Source of the DNA: JACRLV01 sp045863555
GTDB lineage: Bacteria > Planctomycetota > Phycisphaerae > UBA1845 > Fen-1342
Reading direction: 5' to 3'
Length of the DNA stretch: 64,000 nucleotides
Assembly: GCA_045863555.1 (NCBI GenBank)
Contig: BTUU01000009.1
Location: 153,993-217,992 of the forward strand
Shown here: positions 1 through 11,957 of the stretch, piece after piece
Position numbering within the stretch: position 1 is the first letter of the stretch
Layout of the letters: each line of letters opens with the position of its first letter
Position numbers and translations under genes: made by a program
The notes under the pieces: model-generated
The model's database searches: none
Seen by the model: only the letters and a program-made list of their open reading frames with translations
What the model was told of the DNA's origin: nothing

Positions 1-19
1 AACTCCGCGGAGCCCTCTG

Positions 20-3000
20 ATGGACAGCGAGCGCTTCCGCAAAGTCGAGGAGATCTTCACGCGCGCGTCGCAACTGGCGCGCGGCGAGCGCACGCGGTTT
101 ATCCAGCTCGAATGCGGCGAGGACGGCGAACTCCGGGCCGAGGTCGAGGCGCTGCTCACGCACGACGACCGCCCGCCCGATTATCTCCGCACGCCGCTGC
201 TCGACGCGGGGCTGACGCTCCGCGACCAACTGCGGAAAATCGCCGCGCAGCAGCCGCACAGCGAGATCCCCGAGCGCATCGGCGCCTATCGACCGAAGAA
301 GATCATCGGCGAGGGCGGGTTCGGCGTCGTGTACCTCGCCGAGCAGGACATGCCGCGCCGCACGGTCGCGCTGAAAGTCCTCCGGCCGGGATTCGCGACG
401 CGAAACGTTCTCAAGCGCTTCGAGTACGAAGCCCAGGTGCTGGGCCGGCTGCATCATCCGGGCATCGCGCAGGTCTACGAGGCCGGGACCGCGCTGGTCG
501 GCGATCGGCCGCAGGCGTTCGTCGCGATGGAGTACATCGCGGGGCTTCCGCTCACGCAGTATGCCCGGGAAAAGAAGATCGGCATCCGCGAGCGGCTCGA
601 ACTCATCGCGCGGATCTGCGACGCGGTGCAGCACGCGCACCAGAAGGGGATCATTCATCGCGACCTCAAGCCGCTGAATATCCTCGTTGTCGAAGAGGAC
701 GCGACGACCGCGATCGTCGGCGGGTCCGGCGACTCACACGCACGCTACACGGCCCTCCGTGCTCAGCCGAAGATTCTCGACTTCGGCGTCGCCCGCGCGA
801 CCGACCCCGACCTCAGCAGCACGACGCTCCAGACCGGCGTCGGCCAGCTCGTCGGCACGCTGCCCTACATGAGCCCCGAGCAGGTCGCGGGCGACCCGGC
901 CGAGATCGACACCCGCTCCGACGTCTACTCGATCGGCGTGCTGCTCTACGAACTGCTGACCGGCCGGCTGCCCTACGACCTGGGCAGCAAGGCGATCCCG
1001 GACGCCGCGCGTGTCATTCGCGAGCAGGCGCCGACCCGGCTCGGCTCGATCAACCGCCATCTCCGCGGCGAAATCGACACGATCGTTCAGGAAGCGCTCG
1101 AAAAGGACAAGAAGCGCCGATACCAGTCGGCCGCGGCGCTCGGCGAAGACATCCGCCGCTATCTCCGCGGCGAGCCGATCGCCGCCAAGCGCGATTCGGC
1201 GCTCTACGTCATCCGCAAGCAGCTCAAGCGTTACTGGGCCGCGACGACGGTGGCCGCGACCTTCGTGGTGATGCTGATCGCCTTCGCGGTTTACGCCAGT
1301 CTTCAATCGCGCATGTTCCGCACTCTCGCGGAGCGCGAGTCGGTCGCGAGCGCCGAATCACTGCGGCTTCTCGGCGAGGCCCGCGTCGAGCGGCAACGCG
1401 CCGACATGACCGCTGCCGAGCTTCAGAGCCAGCTCATCGCCGCGAACATCGAACGCGGCCGCCTGCTCGGCCGCACGGGCGCGCTTTCCGCGGCGGAAAA
1501 CCTCATCTGGCCCGAGCATCTCCGCAACCACGAGTCCACGCACACCTACTGGGCGCTCTGGGAACTCTACGCCCGCGAGCCGTGGCTGACCGCCTTCAAC
1601 GCCCACAACGGCAACGTGACGGGCTGCCGGTTTACGCCCGACGGCCGGTACCTCATCACGGCGGGGATGGACGGCAAAATCCGCTTCTGGGATCCCTCGT
1701 CCTGGGCGTGCATCGACACGATCGCTGCGCACACGCGCCCGATCCGCGGCTTCAGCCTGAACCCCGACGGCTCGCGGCTCGCAACCAGCGCCGCGGACGA
1801 ACAACTGATCATCTGGGACGTGGGCCGGCGAATCCCGATTCGGAAACTGCCGGGTCTGGCGTCCGAGATGACGATGGTCGCGTTCAGCCCCGACGGGCGG
1901 CACCTCGCGTCCGTCGGCATCGAGTTTGGGGCGGTTCGGATTTTCGACGCGGAGACCGGCGAACTCGCCGCATCGCTGCCGATCTCGCCTCGCGGGGCGC
2001 ACACGGTGGTGTACAGCCCGCTGGGACGCGAGCTTGCGGCCAGCGTGCGGGACAACACCATCCGCGTGTGGCCCGATCCGCTGGGGGACGCGCAGAAGTC
2101 GTTCGCCCTTCGCATACCCAGCGGCAGCGCCGGAAACATCGCCTATTCCGAAACGGGGCGCCGGCTCTTCGGCGGCGGCGACGAACGGATCTTCCGCGCC
2201 TGGGATCTCGACACGCGCGAAATCGCGGGCGTGCAGCAGTCGCCCAACGACACGGTGAGCACGCTCACGTACGTTCCGGCGCGATCGCAGATCGCGACGA
2301 CGGGCTGGTGGGCGATCAACCTCTGGAACCCCGAGACGCTCTCGCTCGAACAGACGTACATGACGCCCGAGGGGACCGCGACGTTCGATTTCAGCGGCGA
2401 CGGCCGCTTCCTCGCGCTCGGCGCGACCTCCGGTGATGTTCGCGTGCTGGAACTGGAGTCGCGCGGCTCGATCCTCCGATTCGACGGCCATGAGTCGCGC
2501 AGCACCTCTCGAATCAGCCCGGACGGCAGCCTGCTCGCCGTCGGCGACGCGCGCGGGAACCTGCGGATCTGGGACGTCGCGCGCAACCGGCCGCTGGCGA
2601 CCTGGCGTGCCCATGGCAGCCGCATTCACGCGATCCGGTTCGACCCGCGCGGCGGCCCGCTCATCGCGACCGCCGCGGCCGATCGGCTCCTGAAAATCTG
2701 GAATCTCGAGACCGGCGCCTGCGTCGATTCGTTCTTCAATATCCGGACGCGCACGTCGTCCGCATTCGACTGGAGCCCCGACGGGCGTCGCATCGCGTTC
2801 ATGGGAAACGATCAGTATCTGCACATGATCGACACGGGGAACTGGACGGAATCCGGCGCTTTCTATGTCGATGCCGGTGAGATGCTCGGCGTCGCCTTCG
2901 GGCACAAGACCGAAATCCTCGCCACGACCACGCGCGGCGATCCCCTGCATGTCTGGTCGTTCGACGGCCGGCGGCTCGCGTCGTTTTCGACGGGCTTCTC

Positions 3001-3583
3001 GAACTGGACCCCGGCGTTCAGCCCGGACGACTCGCTCGTCGCGACCGGCACCTGGGCGTGGGAGATCGAGGTCTATGACTGGCGCCGCAATGAAGAGGTG
3101 GCGCGACTCACCGGGCACAGCTCCACGGTCTGGACAATCGAGTTTGACCCGAGGAACCCGCGTCTGATCGCTTCGTCGGCGTCGGACGGCACGACGCGCC
3201 TCTTCGATGTGTATGACCAGCGGGCGCTGCTCACGCTGGACGCACTCTCGAACTCCGAACTGCTCAGCACCAGCTACACGGCCGATGGTTCGCGCCTGGC
3301 TGTATCGAATTCCCTGGGCCAGGCGGTTGTCTACGACCTGACCTACTTTGCGCGGCATATCGCCGGCCAGGTGGAGCGGCAGGCGCGCCGCCTGCCGGAA
3401 GACGATCCGGCCCGGGCGGAGATCAGCGCGTGGTCTCGCGAGGTTCTGAACGCGCGCCGGCTATCGGACTCCGCGGAGGCGCCCGATACGCTCGCCGCGC
3501 GACTGCGGCCGTTCGTCGTGCACTGGGCCGCAGCTTTCCCGCGCCCCGATCGTGCGGCGGCTGAACCGAATTCTCAGCCGTAG
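20..3583 (+). CDS. Ser/Thr protein kinase with C-terminal WD40 propeller
   Basis: A 1187-residue transmembrane Hanks-type kinase that phosphorylates unknown Ser/Thr targets. The kinase domain spans about residues 88-390. It has the glycine loop GEGGFG (97-102), the ATP-binding lysine in VALKVL (119), the catalytic loop HRDLKPLN (213-220), DFG (254-256) and MSPEQ in the activation segment, so all catalytic residues are present. A hydrophobic segment near 410-430 separates it from a Trp-Asp repeat region (about 520-1130) with many FSPDG-type blades, presumably an extracytoplasmic sensor or binding platform. The N-terminal 85 residues are helical and resemble the leader found on many planctomycete kinases. 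Only 19 bases precede the gene, so any upstream partner, such as a sigma factor, is out of view. Confidence 0.93.
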   Translation: MDSERFRKVEEIFTRASQLARGERTRFIQLECGEDGELRAEVEALLTHDDRPPDYLRTPLLDAGLTLRDQLRKIAAQQPHSEIPERIGAYRPKKIIGEGGFGVVYLAEQDMPRRTVALKVLRPGFATRNVLKRFEYEAQVLGRLHHPGIAQVYEAGTALVGDRPQAFVAMEYIAGLPLTQYAREKKIGIRERLELIARICDAVQHAHQKGIIHRDLKPLNILVVEEDATTAIVGGSGDSHARYTALRAQPKILDFGVARATDPDLSSTTLQTGVGQLVGTLPYMSPEQVAGDPAEIDTRSDVYSIGVLLYELLTGRLPYDLGSKAIPDAARVIREQAPTRLGSINRHLRGEIDTIVQEALEKDKKRRYQSAAALGEDIRRYLRGEPIAAKRDSALYVIRKQLKRYWAATTVAATFVVMLIAFAVYASLQSRMFRTLAERESVASAESLRLLGEARVERQRADMTAAELQSQLIAANIERGRLLGRTGALSAAENLIWPEHLRNHESTHTYWALWELYAREPWLTAFNAHNGNVTGCRFTPDGRYLITAGMDGKIRFWDPSSWACIDTIAAHTRPIRGFSLNPDGSRLATSAADEQLIIWDVGRRIPIRKLPGLASEMTMVAFSPDGRHLASVGIEFGAVRIFDAETGELAASLPISPRGAHTVVYSPLGRELAASVRDNTIRVWPDPLGDAQKSFALRIPSGSAGNIAYSETGRRLFGGGDERIFRAWDLDTREIAGVQQSPNDTVSTLTYVPARSQIATTGWWAINLWNPETLSLEQTYMTPEGTATFDFSGDGRFLALGATSGDVRVLELESRGSILRFDGHESRSTSRISPDGSLLAVGDARGNLRIWDVARNRPLATWRAHGSRIHAIRFDPRGGPLIATAAADRLLKIWNLETGACVDSFFNIRTRTSSAFDWSPDGRRIAFMGNDQYLHMIDTGNWTESGAFYVDAGEMLGVAFGHKTEILATTTRGDPLHVWSFDGRRLASFSTGFSNWTPAFSPDDSLVATGTWAWEIEVYDWRRNEEVARLTGHSSTVWTIEFDPRNPRLIASSASDGTTRLFDVYDQRALLTLDALSNSELLSTSYTADGSRLAVSNSLGQAVVYDLTYFARHIAGQVERQARRLPEDDPARAEISAWSREVLNARRLSDSAEAPDTLAARLRPFVVHWAAAFPRPDRAAAEPNSQP

Positions 3584-3600
3584 TTTTCGATTTTCGCGTT

Positions 3601-3629
3601 TTGACTCTGTTGATTTCCGATCCTAGAAA
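3601..3629 (+). promoter_or_regulatory. Sigma-70-type promoter for dockerin lipoprotein
   Basis: TTGACT at 3601-3606 and TAGAAA at 3624-3629 are separated by 17 bp, upstream of the ATG at 3710. Predicted from sequence only. Confidence 0.6.
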
Positions 3630-3709
3630 CAGAAGGCCCGAAGGCGCGGACAGTCTTTCCCCCTCGCGCCTTGCGAACTGTTCTGTAACTGCTTTATCTG
3701 GAGAGGGTT

Positions 3710-4261
3710 ATGAAAAACTGGAAATTCGCCTTCGGAATCAGCGCCGTCCTGGCGGCCGGCCTTGCGTTCAGCATGGGTGGCTGCCCCCGTTCCGCGTCGG
3801 GAACGGGCGATGGGTCCGAGCTCGTGAACGAGGATGGGTCTGGCGGCAGTTCGAATGTCGGGGACGACTCCGGCGGGAGCAGTTCCGACGGCAGCAGCTC
3901 GGGCGGCAACAGCTCCTCGAGCGGCGGCTCCAGCGGTGATTCCGGCGGCAGCGGCGATTCCGGCGGTACGGATGGCGGCAGCGGCGGGTCGAGCGACGGC
4001 GGCGGCACGGGTGACGGTGGAACGGGCGGCGGTGACGGCGGTTCTGGCGGGGGCGACGGCGGTTCGGGTGGCGGCGATGGCGGCGGCGGCGGGGGCGGTG
4101 ACCAGCGCACCGGCGACCTCGACGGCGACGGGATCATCACCGAATCCGACATCCTGCTTCTCGGGGCTGCGTTCGGAAGCGACACCGCGGCCGCCGATTT
4201 GAATTTCGACGGTCTGGTCGATGTCCGCGACCTGGCGCTTCTGCTGGCGCGGATCCCCTAA
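3710..4261 (+). CDS. Lipoprotein with Ser/Gly-rich linker and dockerin-type EF-hand repeats
   Basis: A 183-residue predicted lipoprotein. The signal sequence ends in a lipobox-like SMGGC (Cys24). A long Ser/Gly/Asp low-complexity linker follows (about 30-130). The C-terminus carries two dockerin-like calcium loops, GDLDGDGIITESD and DLNFDGLVDVRD. Such repeats bind calcium and in cellulosome systems bind cohesins; no cohesin is seen here. The ATG is preceded by GAGAGG. The gene has its own promoter and a strong terminator, so it is probably monocistronic. The biological role is unknown. Confidence 0.8.
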   Translation: MKNWKFAFGISAVLAAGLAFSMGGCPRSASGTGDGSELVNEDGSGGSSNVGDDSGGSSSDGSSSGGNSSSSGGSSGDSGGSGDSGGTDGGSGGSSDGGGTGDGGTGGGDGGSGGGDGGSGGGDGGGGGGGDQRTGDLDGDGIITESDILLLGAAFGSDTAAADLNFDGLVDVRDLALLLARIP

Positions 4262-4286
4262 AGCCCTGTGGTATAAGATTTAACGC

Positions 4287-4330
4287 GATCGGGTCCGCGG
4301 CCGACGGGCGGCGGACCCGATCTTCTTTTT
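4287..4330 (+). terminator. Intrinsic terminator after the dockerin lipoprotein
   Basis: A perfect 12-bp stem, GATCGGGTCCGC (4287-4298) with GCGGACCCGATC (4311-4322), is followed by TTCTTTTT. Confidence 0.85.
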
Positions 4331-4447
4331 CCACACCCTTTTCGTGCCCTGCCTCGTCCCCGGGAACGGGAGTTGCCGATTGCCAGTAGACTGTTCGCGC
4401 GGCGGTCGCGAGAGGGGCCCGCGGCGATGGCCAAGGGGAGTCCTGGC

Positions 4448-5152
4448 GTGAATATTCTGGGTGCAATGCTCATCGGCGGTCTCGCGGGCGCGGTGCATGT
4501 CATCAGCGGACCCGATCATCTTGCGGCCGTCGCGCCGCTGGCGGTGAACCAGAAGCGGCGTCCGTGGATCGCGGGGCTCTACTGGGGCGTCGGTCATTCG
4601 ACGGGCGTCTGGGCGCTCGCGCTGCTGGCGATTCTCTTCCGCGCGTGGCTGCCGGTCGATGCCGTTTCATCGTGGAGCGAACGGCTGGTCGGCGTGGTGC
4701 TGATCGCGATCGGCCTCTGGTCGCTGCGCGCGGGGCTGCGGCGGCAGATGTCGTCCTTTGACCACGAACACGACGGCTATCGGCACACGCACGTCGACCT
4801 GCCGGGGTCGCCGGTCGCGCCGCACGCGCGCGAATCCGGCCATCGACACGGCCATCCGGCGCTGGGCGTCGGCGCGCTGCACGGGCTCGCGGGGACGTCG
4901 CACCTGATCGGCGTCCTGCCGGCGCTCGTGCTGCCGAGCGCGGCGGCCGCGACGACGTATGTCATCGGCTTCGGGCTGGGCTCCGTTGTGGCGATGACGG
5001 CATTCGCGTGGGTGGTGGGGCTGATGCGGACGCGGCTCGAACGGATCGGCATGCGCGCCGCGCGCGGGCTGCTCTTCATGAGCTGTTTCGCGGCAATCGG
5101 CATCGGCGTGTGGTGGCTCGTGGCCGCCGGCGGTCCCGCGTCGGTCCACTGA
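4448..5152 (+). CDS. NicO/UreH-like nickel-cobalt type transporter
   Basis: A 234-residue inner-membrane protein with about six hydrophobic segments. Helix 1 carries HVISGPDHLAAVAPLA, resembling the His-Asp metal signature of the NicO/UreH-like metal transporters. A cytoplasmic His-rich loop (HEHDGYRHTHVD and later HRHGH) fits divalent metal handling. I chose the GTG at 4448 because AAGGGGAG lies 7 bases upstream. An in-frame ATG at 4427 is possible but lacks such a site. No urease or hydrogenase genes are nearby, so the metal is unknown. Confidence 0.75.
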   Translation: MNILGAMLIGGLAGAVHVISGPDHLAAVAPLAVNQKRRPWIAGLYWGVGHSTGVWALALLAILFRAWLPVDAVSSWSERLVGVVLIAIGLWSLRAGLRRQMSSFDHEHDGYRHTHVDLPGSPVAPHARESGHRHGHPALGVGALHGLAGTSHLIGVLPALVLPSAAAATTYVIGFGLGSVVAMTAFAWVVGLMRTRLERIGMRAARGLLFMSCFAAIGIGVWWLVAAGGPASVH

Positions 5153-5177
5153 TTCAAACGGATAGCCAGCGAGCGGA

Positions 5178-5214
5178 ATAAAAAAGACGCGGCCGGGGTT
5201 CACCCGACCGCGTC
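5178..5214 (-). terminator. Intrinsic terminator of hppA
   Basis: On the minus strand a GC-rich stem built on GACGCGG and CCGCGTC is followed by TTTTTTATT, directly beyond the hppA stop. It may also stop transcription from the converging transporter gene. Confidence 0.8.
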
Positions 5215-5242
5215 GTTCTGTTTGCACGTCAGGCGGTGCTGG

Positions 5243-7780
<2,538 letters not shown>

Positions 7781-7987
7781 AGGGGAGTCTCCAGAGGCGG
7801 ATTCTTCGGAAGGCAATGCCGCCGCGAGGGCGCACGCCGCAGTTCGTCCGACCGGGTTTCGGTCCACGGGTTTCGAACGGTCCGGCGGAAGGCCGGGCAC
7901 GCTACCAATACCGAGAGCCCCGCTCGACAGGCCGCGCCGGCCGCCGAACGACGCTCATTCGGAGTTCACGCTGAAGTGCAACCGGAG

Positions 7988-8167
7988 CTAGTCGCGGACG
8001 ATGCGCTTGATCGACTTGCGCACCTTTCGCCGGCGGCGTTCCGAGGGTTTCTCGTAGTAGCTGGTTCGCTTGATGTCGCGCTGAAGGCCCTCCTTCTCGC
8101 ACAACTTCTTGAAGCGGCGGACCAACTGCTCGACCGACTCGTTACTGCGAACCTTCACCCGAATCAT
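7988..8167 (-). CDS. rpsU: 30S ribosomal protein bS21
   Basis: A 59-residue, very basic protein of the small ribosomal subunit. The N-terminal RVKVRSNESVEQLVRRFKK and the Lys/Arg-rich C-terminus (SERRRRKVRKSIKR) are characteristic of bS21. The ATG at 8167 is preferred over a GTG two codons upstream because AAAGGA lies about 10 bases before it. The gene sits upstream of hppA on the same strand with about 200 bp between them, so co-transcription is uncertain. Confidence 0.95.
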   Translation of the reverse strand: MIRVKVRSNESVEQLVRRFKKLCEKEGLQRDIKRTSYYEKPSERRRRKVRKSIKRIVRD

Positions 8168-8417
8168 GCACACCCGGTCCTTTTGCTCTCAGCGTGTCTC
8201 CCAGGCGCACCACGCGCCGCCCCCGTCACAGGGGGTCGTGCATCATAGCGCGACGACTGGCGCCATGCAAGGGACGAGCGCACACCGCGCGAATCCGCCG
8301 CCGGTCTGCCCGCCGAACCCAGTCTGCGAGCCGAACCGCCGGGGCGGGGGCGCCCGCGAAGGTCGCTAAGTCATGCGATGATCGCGTCTTATGGACGAAC
8401 CGCGCTTCGCGGACGGG

Positions 8418-9437
8418 TCAAGGCTTGTCGTTCCGCCGGAAGATCCGCCGCTTGGGCCGGTCGTCCTCGTCGCGGTCCTCGCCCGAGTCGCGCAGCTTCT
8501 TCTTGATTTTGTCGACGACCTTGCTCGTCTTCGACGGGGCGAGCTTTACAAATGTCCGGTACGCCGCCGCGGCGAGCTTCGGCCGCTTCAGCCCTTCGTA
8601 CGCCTTGCCCTTGCCGTAAAAGGCGTGCGAACACCGCGGATTCTTGGCGATGACCCGGTCATATTCACCGATGGCGAGTTCGAACTGCCCCTGTCGACTG
8701 TAGGTGTCGCCCATGGCCAGATTGGCGTAGAAGAAGCTCGAATCCGACTTGATCGCCAGGTTGAAGAACGAGAGCTGCTCCTCGTAGCTCGGGGCGACGA
8801 GGCCGCGGCCGTACGCCTGGTAGGCCTCGGGGGTTGTCTGCGCCTCGCGGTGCACTTCGGTCCGGCGCTCTTCGGTTACGACGATCCGCTCCGCGGGCGG
8901 GGCCTCGACCACCGTCGGACGGGCGTCGACGATGACGACCTTTTTCTGGAACGATTCGATCACGGCGTCGGCCAGCTCGTTGATCCCATCGAAAATGTGC
9001 TTGAGCTTCGCCGTCACATTCGCGGTCTGAAGGATCTCGGACGTCGCCACGTCGATGACCCGCGCGTTGAACTGCACATCTTCCCCCGCGCAGGTAAACG
9101 AGCCGACGACCAGCCGCTCCGCACCGATCACGCGACCCGTCTGCCGCGCCGTCGCCGGATCGGTTACGTCGAGCTTCTGAAAATCCTGCTCGCCCAGCAG
9201 TTCGACCATCTGCGCCCGCTCGACCACGACCAGTTCCTGGACGACGCCGAGCTTGCTCGTGAGCGTCTCGGCCGAGGCCGGTCCGATCCAGTCTGTGTCC
9301 GCGTTCGGGTTCAGCGCCTTGAACGGCAGCACGCCGATCGTCACCGTCCGCGCAGCGGCTTCCTGCGCCGTGGCGGCCGTGGCGCCGCCGAGCCAGGTGA
9401 AAAGAATGAGCGCCGGCATCCATCGCAGTGTGTTCAT
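8418..9437 (-). CDS. Secreted CsgG/FlgO-like protein with TPR repeats
   Basis: A 339-residue protein with a signal peptide (about 1-24, ending AATAQ). An N-terminal domain (about 30-170) begins VTIGVLPFKALN and contains GAERLVVGSF and a repeated-strand layout. This resembles the CsgG/TolB-N-like domains found in envelope proteins. A Pro/Glu linker and two or three tetratricopeptide units (about 225-310) follow, and the tail is very basic. A GGAGG lies 6 bases before the ATG. It is probably periplasmic with a scaffold role; the precise function is unknown. The next gene upstream on the same strand is about 50 bp away, so the two may share a transcript. Confidence 0.6.
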   Translation of the reverse strand: MNTLRWMPALILFTWLGGATAATAQEAAARTVTIGVLPFKALNPNADTDWIGPASAETLTSKLGVVQELVVVERAQMVELLGEQDFQKLDVTDPATARQTGRVIGAERLVVGSFTCAGEDVQFNARVIDVATSEILQTANVTAKLKHIFDGINELADAVIESFQKKVVIVDARPTVVEAPPAERIVVTEERRTEVHREAQTTPEAYQAYGRGLVAPSYEEQLSFFNLAIKSDSSFFYANLAMGDTYSRQGQFELAIGEYDRVIAKNPRCSHAFYGKGKAYEGLKRPKLAAAAYRTFVKLAPSKTSKVVDKIKKKLRDSGEDRDEDDRPKRRIFRRNDKP

Positions 9438-9488
9438 CGCATACCTCCAGGGTGATCTTAATCCGGACGGCCGTCGGCCGCGCCCTAT

Positions 9489-10748
9489 TCACTCGCCCGC
9501 GGATTTTTCCGGCTCGCGCGGGGCGGGGCTGCTTGCGGCCGGGCGGCTTGCGGGGGCGGGCCGGGCGGCAAGCGACTCCTGGAGCGCGAGCACGGCGAAC
9601 GCGGTTCCGTAGGGCTTGCCGTAGCTGTTCATCGGGTAGTCCCACATCGAGCCATCCGCCTCCTGCGTCTTGACGACCTCGCGCTGGAAACGCTCCCAGT
9701 ATTTTGCCCGGTCCGCTTCCGGAAGCTCGCCGATCACCTTCGCCGCGTAGTAATGCCCGAAGAAGTAGAAATACGCCGCGTTTGCGTAGTAGGCCTCGTG
9801 CGGGATCGGCCGGCCGCGGGCGATGTCGAGGAAGCGGTGCTCGCGGAAAAAGTGCTCCAGCCCCTCGCGGAGCATCTCGACGTCGATCTCCCGGCCCGGG
9901 GTCTGAAAGCCCGCCTTCGCGGCGCGGAAGAGCACCAGGTTGCACACCTGGATCCGCCCCAGCGATCCCTTGATGTTGTTGATGCCCTCGGAGTGTCCCG
10001 GCGTCGAGACGATGTCCAGGCTGTACGTGTAGGCTCCGGTGGGCAGCCGGCAGCGCCGGATCGCCCGCACCGCCCGCTCCAGCATTGACCGGTCCGGCTC
10101 GAATCCCGCCGCCTTCGCGTCGAGCATGGCCAGAATCGCGGCTGACGTCATGAAGCTCGTGGCCCAGTTCGGCGGAAACGTCACCGTATCGCCCGAGTCG
10201 TAGTATCCCCAGCCGCCCAGCGGCGTCTGGTATTGTTTGAATCGATCGAGCAGCCCGCGGATCGTCTTCGCCAGCGATTCCCGCCGCGCGGCGTCGTTCG
10301 CATACCGCGGGCCGGTGTACGCATCGACCGCGGCCGCGAGCCCGTAGACAAACGCCCATGTATTGTCGACGTCCCAGTCGCTGATGCGCCGGGCGTCCAC
10401 GGCATGGGTGATGATGTACTCGATGCCCCGTTCGTAGGCCGCGTCGCGCTCCGGCGTGCGCTCGACCGCGTTCATCGCCAGGCAGCCGAGCCCGGTCGTG
10501 GCGATCGTGAACGCCCGCTGCGACGGCTCATTCATGAATGCATCGTCGAGGCCGAGCAGGGCATCCCGATGCGAGCCCCACGCGCCGTCCGGGTTCTGAT
10601 CCTTCAGCAGAAACGCGACGCCCCGCTGAATCGCTGTTCGAACCGTGTCGGCTGTGATCGGTTCCACCGGTGTCTGGGCGGCGGCCGGCGCGCTGAGGAA
10701 AGACAAGATCAGGACTGCCGCCAGAGCGCCGAAGTTCCGTGTCCACAT
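9489..10748 (-). CDS. Secreted terpenoid-cyclase/prenyltransferase-fold repeat protein
   Basis: A 419-residue protein with a signal peptide (SAPAAAQ near 25). Repeats of the squalene-cyclase/prenyltransferase alpha-alpha barrel type follow, such as FLLKDQNPDGAWGS, YQTPLGGWGYYDSGD and QEADGSMWDYPMNSYG. The catalytic DXDD motif of squalene-hopene cyclase is not seen. This fits the large planctomycete group of secreted proteins of this fold, whose function is not established. The ATG at 10748 has GGAGG 10 bases upstream. It lies directly upstream of the CsgG-like gene on the same strand. Confidence 0.65.
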   Translation of the reverse strand: MWTRNFGALAAVLILSFLSAPAAAQTPVEPITADTVRTAIQRGVAFLLKDQNPDGAWGSHRDALLGLDDAFMNEPSQRAFTIATTGLGCLAMNAVERTPERDAAYERGIEYIITHAVDARRISDWDVDNTWAFVYGLAAAVDAYTGPRYANDAARRESLAKTIRGLLDRFKQYQTPLGGWGYYDSGDTVTFPPNWATSFMTSAAILAMLDAKAAGFEPDRSMLERAVRAIRRCRLPTGAYTYSLDIVSTPGHSEGINNIKGSLGRIQVCNLVLFRAAKAGFQTPGREIDVEMLREGLEHFFREHRFLDIARGRPIPHEAYYANAAYFYFFGHYYAAKVIGELPEADRAKYWERFQREVVKTQEADGSMWDYPMNSYGKPYGTAFAVLALQESLAARPAPASRPAASSPAPREPEKSAGE

Positions 10749-10985
10749 GCAGATGCAACCTCCGAGGGGGGCATTCTACCCGAACGTGGAGACGGGCCGG
10801 CGCTCGAAAGTCCTCTAATTTCTGGATTTCAGTGGACATATCCGGGTTCGTGGGCCTAGGATCGGCGGGTGCGGCTCTTGGCGGGCACGCACCCTTGCAC
10901 GCACGATTGGCCGACTCCGTCCGATTCGCCGGCGCTATCAGTTTCGCATCCGACAGTTCCTGCTCCCGCCGGGAGGTGCGACAGC

Positions 10986-11957
10986 ATGCATTCGCATTCC
11001 ACAGGCCTGATCGCCCGCGGCGATCTCACTGCCGTCCGTGAATCGTCGATCGCCCCGCAGCGACGACCTTTCGTCACCCGCGAGACCCTCCGCCAGCCCA
11101 TCAACGCGATGTCGGTCGATGTTGAGGACTGGGCCCAGTCTACGCTCGGGCCCGAGCTGCCGCTTTCGCGCCGCTTCGAGACCAGTACGCGGCGGATCCT
11201 CGAGGCGTTCGCCGCCCGGGGCGTTCGCGGCACGTTTTTTGTCCTCGGGCTCGCCGCAGAGAAGGCCCCGCACATCGTTCGCGAGATCCAGGCGGCCGGC
11301 CACGAAGTGCAGAGTCATGGCTACGGCCACGAAAACCTTCACGACCTGACGCCTGAGCGGTTTCGCGCGGACATGAATCGCTCGAAGAAGATGCTCGAGG
11401 ACATGACCGGCGTCGAGATCTATGCCTACCGCGCCCCGTTCTTCACCATCACGCGAAAGACGCTCTGGGCGCTCGACGTGCTTGTGGAAGAGGGGTTCCG
11501 CTACGACTCCTCCGTCTTCCCGATGAAGATGAAGCGCTATGGCATCGACGGCGCGCCGACGTTCCCGCACCGGCTGCGCACACCCGCCGGATATGAAATC
11601 CTCGAACTGCCCGTGGCGACGTGCACCTTTGCCGGCCGGCAGCTGCCCGTCGGCGGCGGCGGCTATTTCCGCCTCTTCCCGTATCGGCTCCTGCGCCGCG
11701 GCGTGACGCAACTCAACGCCGCCGGCCACGGGGCGACGATCTACATGCACCCGTACGAGTACGACCCGCTCGAGTTCCGCGAGATCGACGTGCCGGTCTC
11801 CTGGAAGTTGCGTCTGCACCAGTCGATCGGCCGCCGGGGCTTCCCGCGCAAGGTCGACCGGATGCTGGCGGAGTTCCGCTTCGGTACCATGCAGGACGTG
11901 ATCGATGCCACCGAGGAGTGGCCGGTCTTCGAGCATCGTCCCGCGCAGGTTGCATGA
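10986..11957 (+). CDS. Polysaccharide deacetylase (NodB family, exosortase-locus type)
   Basis: A 323-residue carbohydrate esterase family 4-like deacetylase. Motif 1 is MSVDVEDW, motif 2 is the HGYGHENL metal-binding pair, and motif 3 includes YRAPFFTITRKT. HPYEYDPLEF lies near the C-terminus, as in deacetylases associated with PEP-CTERM/exosortase polysaccharide loci. It probably removes acetyl groups from an exported polysaccharide. The ATG at 10986 follows GGAGG at about 9 bases. Its stop overlaps the ATG of the formyltransferase (ATGA at 11954-11957), implying translational coupling. Confidence 0.88.
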   Translation: MHSHSTGLIARGDLTAVRESSIAPQRRPFVTRETLRQPINAMSVDVEDWAQSTLGPELPLSRRFETSTRRILEAFAARGVRGTFFVLGLAAEKAPHIVREIQAAGHEVQSHGYGHENLHDLTPERFRADMNRSKKMLEDMTGVEIYAYRAPFFTITRKTLWALDVLVEEGFRYDSSVFPMKMKRYGIDGAPTFPHRLRTPAGYEILELPVATCTFAGRQLPVGGGGYFRLFPYRLLRRGVTQLNAAGHGATIYMHPYEYDPLEFREIDVPVSWKLRLHQSIGRRGFPRKVDRMLAEFRFGTMQDVIDATEEWPVFEHRPAQVA